DNA of 40,779 bases from Gemmiger sp. An87 (GCF_002159185.1 NZ_NFHD01000030.1:1-40779), one strand, 5' to 3'; shown: positions 8,841 to 16,494, numbered from the stretch's first letter. Translations and numbers: made by a program. Notes: a model not told the origin generated them from the letters alone.

Positions 8841-8869
8841 TTGTAGTACACTATGGATAATGATATATT
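8841..8869 (+). promoter_or_regulatory. Probable promoter for the lipoprotein gene
   Basis: TTGTAG (8841-8846) and TATATT (8864-8869), spacer 17 bases, with a TGn extension before the -10. The intergenic space 8695-9022 holds this promoter, the divergent one, and a 5' leader of about 150 bases in which nothing else was recognised. Confidence 0.55.
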
Positions 8870-9022
8870 CCTGGTTATCCAACAAGTCTGCTTAACGGCT
8901 TCCGGGTTGCCCCTTCCGGCAAAAAGTTTGCAGGATGAGCAAGAACATTGGGGGACCATCTCGCTTTTGCTGCCTGCGCCCTGTTTGCTCCGGCATTTCA
9001 TTTTTCTATTGAGGTGATTTTT

Positions 9023-9577
9023 GTGAAAACATCCTGCATTCTTCTGGCTGCGGTTCTGGCCCTGACGCTGCCCGCCTGCTTGGCTCCGGCTTCCAGCACA
9101 CCGGCTTCTGCCCCGGAATCCTCCAGCGCCGTCTCCTCCGCACCTGCATTCTCCAGCGAAGCCGCCTCCTCCAGCGTCATCCGCTCCGATTATTTTTATG
9201 TTACCGAGTCCGATTCTTCCGCCTCTGATTTGACAGACGCATCTGTCTCTGCGCCGGACCTTGCAACTCCGGATTCCGATGCCTTCACTCGCTTTGAGGC
9301 CGGACTTTCCGACCTTGGAATCTCCTTCTCCGAGCGTGTCACCATGGATGCAACGCACATCGGCGGCGAAGCCGGATACAAATATCAATGCGAGGGCTAT
9401 AAGATCGAGCTGTACCAGTTTGACCCGGAATCCGATGCATACAAAAAGGCGGAATCCGAAGGCATCGTAACTCTGGAAGGCTTCGGTGACTTTTCCGCCC
9501 TCGCCCACGATGGCCTGGTGCTGCTGAACAACAGCTCTCTTCCCCAGGAGATCGTTGATCTGTTCAATTCCTTATAA
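9023..9577 (+). CDS. Putative lipoprotein with Ser/Ala-rich linker
   Basis: 184 residues from a GTG start that follows GAGGTGATTTTT. The N terminus is a signal peptide with a lipobox (LTLPAC), so Cys near residue 19 should be lipidated and the protein anchored on the outer face of the membrane. Residues about 20-95 are a low-complexity Ser/Ala/Pro/Asp linker. The C-terminal ~90 residues form a compact domain (ITFSERVTMDATHIGGEAGY-type pattern, KIELYQFDP) that I do not recognise; similar small domains in Firmicute lipoproteins are uncharacterised. A longer open frame starts at 8948, but it lacks a ribosome binding site. Confidence 0.75.
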   Translation: MKTSCILLAAVLALTLPACLAPASSTPASAPESSSAVSSAPAFSSEAASSSVIRSDYFYVTESDSSASDLTDASVSAPDLATPDSDAFTRFEAGLSDLGISFSERVTMDATHIGGEAGYKYQCEGYKIELYQFDPESDAYKKAESEGIVTLEGFGDFSALAHDGLVLLNNSSLPQEIVDLFNSL

Positions 9578-9643
9578 GCTTTTTCTTTGCAAGCGGAACA
9601 GCACAGCCGCACCGCTCCTTTGCTGGAACCGTGGAAAAACCGC

Positions 9644-9672
9644 TTGCCCAAACCCGGCAACTGTGCTATGCT
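9644..9672 (+). promoter_or_regulatory. Sigma-A promoter of the ABC-F gene
   Basis: TTGCCC (9644-9649) and TATGCT (9667-9672) with a 17-base spacer. The transcript should begin near 9679 and carry a leader of about 240 bases. Confidence 0.75.
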
Positions 9673-9710
9673 TAGAGCAAATAAAAAAGAAAGGGAAAGG
9701 TATTGCCAGG

Positions 9711-9725
9711 ATGCGTATTCGCTAA
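9711..9725 (+). CDS. Four-codon leader peptide (MRIR) before the ABC-F gene
   Basis: ATG CGT ATT CGC TAA preceded by a purine-rich site (GGGAAAGG) 11 bases upstream. The Arg-x-Arg pattern is the known '+X+' motif at which macrolide-bound ribosomes stall, as in the ErmDL MRLR leader. Stalling here would place a ribosome next to the left arm of a downstream stem (9734-9743). That the peptide is translated and stalls is inferred. Confidence 0.6.
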   Translation: MRIR

Positions 9726-9733
9726 CGTTTTCA

Positions 9734-9871
9734 CACAAACAAATTCTGAACTGCAGAAGGGGTCTTTGTACCCTTTGTTTGTGCTGGAACCGGGCGGATA
9801 TTGCTGGGCCTTTCCGTTTTATGTGGAAACGGCCTGGAAATGTGCGGCTTCGTGTATTTCCAGGCTTTTTT
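9734..9871 (+). promoter_or_regulatory. Transcription attenuator of the ABC-F gene
   Basis: Two elements lie between the leader peptide and the gene. A 10-bp perfect stem pairs 9734-9743 with 9774-9783 and begins nine bases after the leader stop codon. An intrinsic terminator follows: arms 9833-9841 and 9856-9864, then a six-T run. A CCGTTT/AAACGG stem (about 9812-9830) abuts the terminator. A ribosome stalled on the leader could change this folding so that RNA polymerase reads through. This arrangement is established for several ABC-F and erm genes; the exact alternative pairing was not computed. Confidence 0.7.
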
Positions 9872-9922
9872 GCGTCCAAACCGCCCCTCCGGCGCCTTCT
9901 GCAAGGCTAAGGAGGTATTTTT

Positions 9923-11542
9923 ATGTCCAAAATTCTGTTGTCTGCACATCATATCGTCCAGTATTTCGGAGAGCAAAAAATTCTGGAATTTGAAAAGCTC
10001 ACTGTATACGAGGGGGACCGCATCGGGATCGTGGGGAGCAACGGCGCGGGTAAAACCACGCTTTTGAATATTCTGTCCGGCGAATTGGTTCCGGACGAAG
10101 GAACCGTAACGCGAGCAGTGCCGGTGAATTATTTCAAGCAGTTCCGGGCACCGGCGGCACAGGCGGACCCGCAAAAATGCCGCGAGCTGGGCCTTTCGGG
10201 CAAGCTTTCCCGCGAACGGCTGAGCGGCGGCGAGATGACCCGCCTGGGGCTGGCGGCCCTGAATCCGGATTCTCTTTTGACTTTTGCAGATGAACCCACC
10301 GCCAATCTGGATGCGGAGGGTGTAGAGCTCTGCTGCCGGATGCTGGAACAATATCCCACCCTGCTGCTGGTCAGCCACGACCGTGCCGTTCTGGACTGGC
10401 TGTGTACCCGCATCCTTGAGGTAAAGGACGGGCAGCTTCATTTTTACACCGGCAATTTCACCGCGTATCAGAAGCAGCGGGAGGAAGCCTTCCAGCGGCA
10501 GGAATTTGAGTACCAGCAATACCGCAGCGAAAAAGTCCGGCTGGAGAAAGCGGCCCGCCAGCGGAGCCAGGCCAGCCAGAGCGTGAAAAAAGCGCCCAGC
10601 CGCATGGGAAATTCGGAAGCTCGTCTTCACAAGCGAGCAGCAGGCGAAAAGATGGAAAAACTGGACAGCGCCCGGAAATCGATCTTATCCCGTCTGGAAC
10701 AGCTGGAGGTAAAAGAAAAGCCGCAGCAAGCGGCCCTGGTTCACATTGATTTTTCTCTCACCGATCCACCCGCCAACCGGGAAATCGTCACCGGCAGCCA
10801 GCTCACCTTCGGCTATGGGAACAGTCTCATTTTTAAAAACGCCTCGTTCTCACTGCCTAACGGGAGCAAAACAGCCCTGATCGGGCTGAACGGAGCAGGA
10901 AAAACCACCCTCATGGAATTGATCCGCTCCGGCGCACCGGGAATCCGTCTGGTTCCCAAAGCAAAAATCGGATATTTCCAGCAAAGCCTGGATGCCCTGG
11001 ACCCGGACAAAACGGTTTTGGAAAACGTGATGGAAGCCTCGGTCCAGAGCGAAAGCACCATGCGAAGCATTCTGGCACGGCTTTTGATCCGCCGGGAGGA
11101 TGTGTTCAAAAAAGCGGGTGTCCTGAGCGGCGGCGAACGGGTCAAGCTTGCCTTTGCCAAGCTGTTCGGTTCCCCTGCCAACCTGCTTTTGCTGGATGAG
11201 CCCACGAACTTTCTGGACATGCCCGCCATTGAGGCGCTGCAGAAAATGGTACAGGATTATGAGGGAACCGTGCTGTTTGTCTCCCATGATCGGGCGTTTT
11301 CGGATGCCTGCGCCACCCGGATTCTGCGGATTGAGGACAGAAAACTCCTCGCCTTTGATGGTAACCTTACTGCCTGGGAGAATAAGCAGGCCGAGGCAAA
11401 ATCCGAAAAGAAAATTGATAAAGTTCTGCTGGAGCTGCGGCTGGCCGAAGTGATTTCGCGGCTGTCACTCCCGAACTGTTCGGATAAAGAAGAGCTGGAA
11501 AAAGAGTTTGCACAGCTGATTGCGCAAAAGCGAACGCTTTAA
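9923..11542 (+). CDS. ABC-F ATPase, antibiotic-resistance ribosomal-protection type
   Basis: 539 residues with two ATPase domains and no membrane segment, the ABC-F layout; these proteins bind the ribosomal E site and displace antibiotics. NBD1: Walker A GSNGAGKTT (38-46), signature LSGGE, Walker B ending in ADEP. NBD2: GLNGAGKTT, LSGGERVKLA, LLLLDEPTNFLD and SHDRA. The linker between them (about residues 185-275) is long, charged and helical, as in the resistance (Vga/Lsa/Msr-like) subgroup rather than EttA. The start at 9923 follows AAGGAGG. Its own attenuated leader supports drug-inducible expression. The precise drug spectrum (macrolide, lincosamide, streptogramin A or pleuromutilin) cannot be read off. 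Confidence 0.88.
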   Translation: MSKILLSAHHIVQYFGEQKILEFEKLTVYEGDRIGIVGSNGAGKTTLLNILSGELVPDEGTVTRAVPVNYFKQFRAPAAQADPQKCRELGLSGKLSRERLSGGEMTRLGLAALNPDSLLTFADEPTANLDAEGVELCCRMLEQYPTLLLVSHDRAVLDWLCTRILEVKDGQLHFYTGNFTAYQKQREEAFQRQEFEYQQYRSEKVRLEKAARQRSQASQSVKKAPSRMGNSEARLHKRAAGEKMEKLDSARKSILSRLEQLEVKEKPQQAALVHIDFSLTDPPANREIVTGSQLTFGYGNSLIFKNASFSLPNGSKTALIGLNGAGKTTLMELIRSGAPGIRLVPKAKIGYFQQSLDALDPDKTVLENVMEASVQSESTMRSILARLLIRREDVFKKAGVLSGGERVKLAFAKLFGSPANLLLLDEPTNFLDMPAIEALQKMVQDYEGTVLFVSHDRAFSDACATRILRIEDRKLLAFDGNLTAWENKQAEAKSEKKIDKVLLELRLAEVISRLSLPNCSDKEELEKEFAQLIAQKRTL

Positions 11543-11565
11543 ACCTAAGTGAAGCGTGAAACGGA

Positions 11566-11598
11566 AAGCGCCCGAATGCTGCTGGCATTCGGGCGCTT
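11566..11598. terminator. Hairpin downstream of the ABC-F gene
   Basis: Perfect 14-bp arms (11566-11579 and 11585-11598) around a five-base loop, 23 bases after the stop codon. The T-run is poor, so termination strength is uncertain. Confidence 0.6.
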
Positions 11599-11756
11599 CA
11601 TGTATCATCGAAATGGTATAGCGGTAAGAATACGAAAAAACGTGCCGCTTGCGGCACACCATACTTCTTCACTATTCACTATTACCTATTCACTCCAAAA
11701 AATCCCGGGCAGGCAGTTAAAGTTAGTGCACAGTGAAAAGTGAAGAGAGAAAAAGG

Positions 11757-11790
11757 AAAAATCCCGAACGCTGTCGCATTCGGGATTTTT
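11757..11790. terminator. Bidirectional terminator at the host-prophage boundary region
   Basis: AT-flanked arms AAAATCCCGAA and TTCGGGATTTT around a nine-base loop, with a T6 run on the plus strand and a poly-A lead that gives T on the minus strand. The stretch 11543-11953 has no gene. It holds this hairpin, two others (11566-11598; 11642-11657) and the phage terminator at 11912-11950. The prophage attachment site should lie here, but its partner copy is outside the window and cannot be identified. Confidence 0.7.
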
Positions 11791-11911
11791 TGGTGGCCCG
11801 AGTGCAACGCCAGGCGAACCCTTTGCCTCTGAGGTTATCGTTTCGGCGTGCTCGATCTTTTTGTTTATCCACAATATATCATGCAGCCGAAAGCAAGTCA
11901 AATAAAAGAAA

Positions 11912-11950
11912 AACGCCCCCGGCGACGCACGAAGCGATGCCGGGGGCGTT
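11912..11950 (-). terminator. Terminator of the prophage lysis module
   Basis: Perfect 12-bp GC-rich arms (11912-11923 and 11939-11950), followed on the minus strand by a T-rich tail. It starts just beyond the holin stop codon and marks the end of the late operon. Confidence 0.88.
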
Positions 11951-11953
11951 GTA

Positions 11954-12226
11954 TTATTCTTCTTTGGCCCGCGGGGCGGTGTAGGTCATGGCCTGCGCGG
12001 AATCGCTCACGCCGGCGGTGGTGGGGTCAACGACCACGCCCACGATCACAAGCACGGCAAAGACCGCATTGATCACGTCAACGAGCTTCGCCACGGTATC
12101 GGTCAGGTCGATGGTGATACCGAACACGGCCGCCACAACCTGCACCAGCAGGGCCAGGGCCGGCACAATGGTCAGCCAGAAGGTTTTGTTCCCGATGCGG
12201 ACTTTCCAGTTGATAGCCTTGATCAT
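11954..12226 (-). CDS. Phage holin, phi-LC3 type
   Basis: 90 residues with the phi-LC3 holin pattern: NWKVRIGNKTFWL at the N terminus, two hydrophobic segments (about residues 17-38 and 50-66) and a DPTTAG motif followed by a hydrophilic tail. Holins assemble in the cytoplasmic membrane and set lysis timing, opening it to the endolysin. The gene lies 13 bases after the endolysin, with a GGAGGAAGAA site before the ATG, and is the last gene of the late operon. Confidence 0.93.
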   Translation of the reverse strand: MIKAINWKVRIGNKTFWLTIVPALALLVQVVAAVFGITIDLTDTVAKLVDVINAVFAVLVIVGVVVDPTTAGVSDSAQAMTYTAPRAKEE

Positions 12227-12239
12227 AGTTTCTTCCTCC

Positions 12240-13772
12240 TTAAATCTTTTTCACATAGTCCAGAGAAACCCAGCCCGCGCCGGATTTCAGCTTGCCCCAT
12301 GCGCTCGCGCCGGGGCCCTGGGATTCCTGAATGATGGTATAAACGCCCTTGGGGCACACCTGGGCAACCGCGTAGTTGGTGCCGGGGCCCTTGCGGATGT
12401 TCAGGTCAGACACATCCACTTTGACGGTGTACGGTACGGAGGGGGCCGGGGCGGCGGTTTCGCCGTTGACGGTGCAGTATTCCGGGTTTTCCAGGTAAAT
12501 CCACCCGGCACCGGATTTCAGCTTGCCCCAACCGTTCCGCACCTCCACGATGGTGAACACACCCTTACCGGTCTGTCCCTTGATGGTGCCGCTCATGGAA
12601 GGCTGAGAACGAATGTTGAGATCGCTGACAATCACCTTGACGGTGAAGGGAACCGCCGGGAAGCCTGCGGTGGTATCGTCCGGCGGATTGCTGGTGTCGG
12701 CGTTTTCCTGATCATCGCCGGCGCTGCCCAGCCGCTTGTTTACCTCGGCGGCAATCTCGGCGTGCTTGTTGTACAGGTAGTCCCCGGGGCAGGCTTTGTT
12801 CGCAAACCAGCGGTGAACAGTCATGTTCTGCTTGTCCACCTGGCCCACCAGCGATTTGTTCCCCTGCCAGAGGAGCTTCTTGATTCCGTTCCGCTTACAG
12901 ATGTCCGTCACCAGGTCAATCAGTGCGGCATACGCTGCTGCGGTAACGGCATAGGGGTGAGTGGTGTCACTCGCAACTTCAATCGTGATGGCGCGGTGAT
13001 CGTTGTCAGAGCCAGAAATCCCATTCACCCGAATAGGGTTTCCGTTTGCATCTTTGCCGCCAGAGCACCAGCTTCTGTCTTTTTCGGATACAGACTGGCC
13101 AATCGAACCATCCTTGCCAACAACATAGTTTGCGCTCACTTCGCGGGGTGTGGTAGCAAAGAAATCACATCCCTGCTTTGCAGTGACCTGCCCCACATAG
13201 CAATGGATGGTGATCGTGTCGATGGCGTGGTTTCTCGGAGAGGTTCTGTTTTTGGTGAGGTTCGTATAGGTAACCAGCGGAGATTCGCTCATAGTGGATT
13301 GCTCCTTTCCTTCTGCGATGTCGTATTCGTGCAGATTGTACTTTTCGATCAGCGCCACGAGCTTTTCGGCGTAGTCCGGGGCCGTGGCGTACCCCGCCGC
13401 CTTGATAGCCTTGCAGGCTGCTTTATAATCGCGCTCGCCGACAACCGCCGCATAGCGGGAGGCAGCCAGCAGGAACGCAGAATGGTCGGCCACGCTTTCC
13501 TCCCACGAACCGTAGGCCCGGAAAAGCGCCGTGATGGTAGTGTAATTGGCGCCGTCGTAGCACTCTTTGGTGTCCTTGCTGTACACCTTTCCTGCCCACC
13601 TGCTGTCCGCCTTGATTCCGAACAGGGCGTTTGCATTCACCGCGAGCTCCGATGTTCCCCAGGCGCTTTCCAAAATCGCCTGGGCGGTGGTCAGGGAGGC
13701 GAGGATGCCGCTCTTCTCCATGTCAGCGCGGGCAAGGCCGCCGATTTTTTCGATGAACTGTTTCTGCTCCAT
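12240..13772 (-). CDS. Two-enzyme endolysin: glucosaminidase + amidase + two SH3 domains
   Basis: 510 residues. Domain 1 (about 1-155) is a GH73-like endo-N-acetylglucosaminidase with a catalytic Glu in AQAILESAWG. Domain 2 (about 165-355) is an Amidase_2 N-acetylmuramoyl-L-alanine amidase with zinc ligands in TITIHCYVG and MTVHRWFANKACPG. Two SH3-like cell-wall-binding repeats follow (about 385-440 and 455-510), each containing SDLNIR and WGKLKSGAGW. The start at 13772 follows GGAGG. A second, well-spaced start (ATG 13292, site AGGAG) lies between the two enzyme domains. It cuts glycan and stem-peptide bonds to release phage, with the holin. Confidence 0.93.
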   Translation of the reverse strand: MEQKQFIEKIGGLARADMEKSGILASLTTAQAILESAWGTSELAVNANALFGIKADSRWAGKVYSKDTKECYDGANYTTITALFRAYGSWEESVADHSAFLLAASRYAAVVGERDYKAACKAIKAAGYATAPDYAEKLVALIEKYNLHEYDIAEGKEQSTMSESPLVTYTNLTKNRTSPRNHAIDTITIHCYVGQVTAKQGCDFFATTPREVSANYVVGKDGSIGQSVSEKDRSWCSGGKDANGNPIRVNGISGSDNDHRAITIEVASDTTHPYAVTAAAYAALIDLVTDICKRNGIKKLLWQGNKSLVGQVDKQNMTVHRWFANKACPGDYLYNKHAEIAAEVNKRLGSAGDDQENADTSNPPDDTTAGFPAVPFTVKVIVSDLNIRSQPSMSGTIKGQTGKGVFTIVEVRNGWGKLKSGAGWIYLENPEYCTVNGETAAPAPSVPYTVKVDVSDLNIRKGPGTNYAVAQVCPKGVYTIIQESQGPGASAWGKLKSGAGWVSLDYVKKI

Positions 13773-13796
13773 AGCTTTTTTACCTCCATCACTCAA

Positions 13797-13826
13797 ATGG
13801 GAGGGCCGCGTATGCGGTCCTCCCAT
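13797..13826. repeat. Inverted repeat before the endolysin gene
   Basis: Imperfect 13-base arms (13797-13809 and 13814-13826; one G-T wobble) with a 4-base loop, between the gene at 13830 and the endolysin. No T-run follows on the minus strand, so it may be a processing or mRNA-stability stem rather than a terminator. Confidence 0.6.
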
Positions 13827-13829
13827 GTT

Positions 13830-14360
13830 TCATAAAAAAATATTTTCATCGGCACACTTTTGGTATACTCGCTTTATATTGGCGATTGCGAAAACTGCCT
13901 TGTTGTTCTCGTACTCGGGATGATCTGCGCAGTACCTCTCGTATCGGGTTATATCGTCGAGGATTTGGTCAAAGTGTTCTTTCGTATGGTGCTGATCGTG
14001 GAGGACTTCATCATTGAATCGCAAAATCCTGTACCGGCAAGTCGTTGCTTCACTTTCATAGATGTGCCGCATGACATTTTCCAGCTTGTCCGCATTCAGC
14101 GCCTGGGCCTGTTGGATTTTCTCGATAGACTCACAGAGCGCGGTTCGGATATCAATGCTTTGTTGTCGCCACTCCGGGTAATGTGTCGCCTGTTCCAGTG
14201 CCGCCTTTACCCGTTTCTCTTTTTCCTGCTCCTCGGTGAAGCGTTCAATCATCCGCTTTTTGGCGATGCGGTAAAGCCTCCACAAAAAAACGACCGCAGA
14301 AACCACCAGGGCCGCTTCTCCCAGGCTCACCTCTCCAAACACCTGAATAAATTCATCCAT
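13830..14360 (-). CDS. Membrane-anchored phage protein with coiled coil, lysis-module neighbour
   Basis: 176 residues. One N-terminal hydrophobic segment (about residues 12-30, ALVVSAVVFLWRLYRI) is followed by basic residues and a long charged helical region (about 35-125). The C-terminal part is rich in Tyr/His/Asp. The arrangement resembles small anchored proteins next to holin and endolysin genes in Firmicute phages; a role in lysis or superinfection is possible but unproven. A GGAAGCG-type site precedes the ATG. Confidence 0.72.
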   Translation of the reverse strand: MDEFIQVFGEVSLGEAALVVSAVVFLWRLYRIAKKRMIERFTEEQEKEKRVKAALEQATHYPEWRQQSIDIRTALCESIEKIQQAQALNADKLENVMRHIYESEATTCRYRILRFNDEVLHDQHHTKEHFDQILDDITRYERYCADHPEYENNKAVFAIANIKRVYQKCADENIFL

Positions 14361-14377
14361 GCTCGCTTCCCCTCCGA

Positions 14378-14572
14378 CTATAACCCGTCAGGCCAATCCG
14401 GCAATTCATCGCCCCCGATGGCCTTGCGGTAGAGTTCATCAGCCCGTGCAATTTCATCCCGCCCGGTTTCGGTGTCACCCAGCTCCGCAAGGCGCGTGGC
14501 TAAGACTTTGATTGCACGGGCTTGTACCTCCACCGTCGATTCCAGTTCCATGATCACCTGTAAATGGCTCAT
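14378..14572 (-). CDS. Small phage protein, unknown
   Basis: 64 residues, helical and acidic (starting SHLQVIMELESTVEVQARAI, ending PDWPDGL). The ATG at 14572 has a very strong site (GGAGGAGG, 6-8 bases upstream), so it is chosen over the ATG at 14635. The gene overlaps the 3' end of the reverse transcriptase gene by 98 bases in another frame. Tandem placement between a DGR and the lysis genes is known, but no function is known. Confidence 0.65.
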   Translation of the reverse strand: MSHLQVIMELESTVEVQARAIKVLATRLAELGDTETGRDEIARADELYRKAIGGDELPDWPDGL

Positions 14573-15689
14573 GGCCTGCCTCCTCCTTCGCTTTTCTCCG
14601 CCCGGCTTTTTCCATTTCCGACCGGTAGATTTCATTTAACCGCCAGCGCAAACTCTCACTTTCCGTGTGCATCAGTAGGCCGCGAATGCTGGCAACTCGA
14701 CGGTCAAATTCTTGGCGCGTGAAATCTCCGGCAGCATATCTTTCGCTGATCTTCCGGGTTTCCCGCTTGATGCGTCGAACCGTGCTTTTGCGCAGCTTCA
14801 TGTGTGTGGCCCATATTCTGACGCCAACGAACTCCACGCCCTGGTGCAGCGGGCGGATGCTTGTTTTGGCGTTCAAGTCAAGGTGGAGCCTGTTGTGCAG
14901 AAATGCTTCAATTTCAGCCTTCCACCGGTGCAAGGTTTCCTTGTCCTGTGCCAAAATCACCACATCGTCCATGTACCGTATGTAGTAGTGGATTTTCAGT
15001 TGGTGTTTGCAGTATTGGTCTAACTCGTTGAGATAGATATTCGCAAAGAGCTGTGATGTCAAGTTGCCTATGGGCATCCCTACATCATACCTCCACTCAT
15101 TCACCGGTGTATCTTCCGGCGATTTCCCCCGCGGCAGCCCAAAAGGTTCCGCCCTGCTGTTTACTACCCCTTTGATGAACTCCATCATTTCCGGGTCTTT
15201 TACCCGGCGACCGAGTATATCCAGCAGCACTTCGTGGTCTACGCGGTAGAAGTATTTCGAGATGTCCAGTTTCAGGCAATACCATTCAGGGCCCGGCTTT
15301 CTGTTCACCTGGCGCATCCAGTATTGCAGGCGTTTGGCTGCCCGGTGGCTACCCTTGCCCTTGCGGCAAGCATAGGAATCCTCAATAAACAGCTTATCGA
15401 ACACAGGATTCAAATACTGGTACAGGCTCCATTGCACGATACGGTCCGGGTAATCGAGAGCCATCACCAGCCGCCTCTTGGGCACATAAACCCATAGCTT
15501 CCGGTACGGCCCCAACTTATACTCGCCGGTCGTCATGCCTCTTTGTATGGCAAAGAGGTTATCTTCCAAATGCGCGGTGAAAGCCATGACTTCGGGCCTG
15601 TATCGTTTACTCTTTCTGGCATTCCTGTCCGCTTCAAGCAGCTTTTCAAACTTGCATATTTCGCCCCATGCGTTTTCTATAACCTGCAT
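14475..15689 (-). CDS. Diversity-generating retroelement reverse transcriptase
   Basis: 404 residues from ATG 15689, which has a GGAG site seven bases upstream. It copies template RNA into error-prone cDNA for mutagenic homing. Motifs: LDISKYF with the first catalytic Asp (about 142), IGNLTSQ (207-213; the (I/V)GxxxSQ pattern that marks DGR polymerases) and YMDD (239-242) with the two catalytic Asp. A helical thumb-like region follows. A separate group II intron maturase domain is absent and no integrase or RNase H is seen. The C-terminal ~40 residues past EMEKAGRRK overlap the next gene and look unstructured. The open frame upstream to 15797 runs through untranslated template-flank RNA. Confidence 0.96.
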   Translation of the reverse strand: MQVIENAWGEICKFEKLLEADRNARKSKRYRPEVMAFTAHLEDNLFAIQRGMTTGEYKLGPYRKLWVYVPKRRLVMALDYPDRIVQWSLYQYLNPVFDKLFIEDSYACRKGKGSHRAAKRLQYWMRQVNRKPGPEWYCLKLDISKYFYRVDHEVLLDILGRRVKDPEMMEFIKGVVNSRAEPFGLPRGKSPEDTPVNEWRYDVGMPIGNLTSQLFANIYLNELDQYCKHQLKIHYYIRYMDDVVILAQDKETLHRWKAEIEAFLHNRLHLDLNAKTSIRPLHQGVEFVGVRIWATHMKLRKSTVRRIKRETRKISERYAAGDFTRQEFDRRVASIRGLLMHTESESLRWRLNEIYRSEMEKAGRRKAKEEAGHEPFTGDHGTGIDGGGTSPCNQSLSHAPCGAG

Positions 15690-15859
15690 AAATTCTCCAT
15701 GGCCGCGCGTGACGTTTCCGCCTTCGCGGCAATACACATTTTTTCCCGGAAACCGGGAAGGGAACCGGGCCCCTTTTAGCCTGCGCGCCGATTGCACCCC
15801 GTAAGGTGTAACCCTCTTGTCCGGCGCAGAACCGCCGCCACAGCGGGCGATACAGACGA

Positions 15860-15975
15860 AAAGCGGAACGGCCGCCGATGTTGCTGTTGGAGTTCGACCG
15901 CGGGTTGTTCAGGTTCGCGTTGAACACCCCGGCGTTGGACCCGTTGTTCCAGTTGCCGCCACGAATCAGGCACCG
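15860..15975 (-). repeat. DGR template repeat (TR)
   Basis: 116 bases that match the variable repeat (offset 666) except at 13 sites, all of which are adenines on the coding strand here. It lies in the non-coding gap between Avd and the reverse transcriptase, the usual place. On the coding strand it reads as 11 Asn AAC codons interspersed with fixed Gly, Ser, Ala, Phe and Arg. The GC-rich, adenine-poor end (15860-15878) corresponds to the homing-initiation sequence. Confidence 0.96.
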
Positions 15976-16001
15976 TAGACGGCCCGGTCCCCAGGAAAAC
16001 G

Positions 16002-16391
16002 TCACTTGCCGGAAAGCGACTGTATGTATTTTCCGAGCAAGCGCCCGATTTCTGCATTGTACCTCGCCCAGGTTTCATACTGGTGCGTGGAGAGCGGCGG
16101 CGCAAACTTCGCCCCGCAAAGCTCCTTATCGGCCGCCATCCTGACCAAGTTCCGAAGCCATTCCAGTTCCACGTCCAGTTCTTGTGCCGTGGTCTTTCTG
16201 TAATACTTCTTTTCCAGTTCCACGGAAAGATGGTACATTTTGAGCATGGATGCCCGCAGGTCATCCGCAAGATCGCGGTCCCGCCTGCTGAAACCTTTGG
16301 TCAGCGGGCGGCCGTACCGCATCATCTCACCGATCTTTTCTTTCAGCCGAAACGGCTGATAGCTGCTCTCCGGCGGCATATCGCTCTGCAA
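16002..16391 (-). CDS. avd: Avd accessory protein of the DGR
   Basis: About 129 residues in a four-helix pattern with the family signature: LKEKIGEMMRYG, then ELDVELEWLRNLVRMA and a final EIGRLLGKYIQS. Avd forms a pentameric barrel that binds the reverse transcriptase and template RNA and is needed for mutagenic homing. The TTG at 16391 is chosen because GGAGG lies nine bases upstream; ATGs at 16379, 16439 and 16451 are alternatives, and 16451 lacks a good site. It is 124 bases downstream of the variable protein and its stop codon precedes the template repeat by 26 bases. Confidence 0.92.
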   Translation of the reverse strand: MQSDMPPESSYQPFRLKEKIGEMMRYGRPLTKGFSRRDRDLADDLRASMLKMYHLSVELEKKYYRKTTAQELDVELEWLRNLVRMAADKELCGAKFAPPLSTHQYETWARYNAEIGRLLGKYIQSLSGK

Positions 16392-16494
16392 GTTGGTTCG
16401 CCTCCCTCTCTTGAATATTCCCCATTCCCGCCCGCGCATTTGCGCAACCATCCGTCCGTCGGGGGTATCGCCTCGCTATCGCTCGGCGTTCAGT

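Noticed and set aside
9587-9910. Longer leader frames before the ABC-F gene (also 9703-9993)
   Set aside because: They run through the terminator and overlap the ABC-F start without a convincing start site; the short MRIR frame is better supported.
11785-11880. tRNA-like end (CCACCA on the minus strand) as an attachment site
   Set aside because: No T-arm or acceptor pairing could be drawn, so no tRNA or tmRNA is claimed.
11988-13835. 615-codon plus-strand frame opposite the endolysin
   Set aside because: The endolysin on the other strand has clear enzyme motifs and a strong start; this frame has none.
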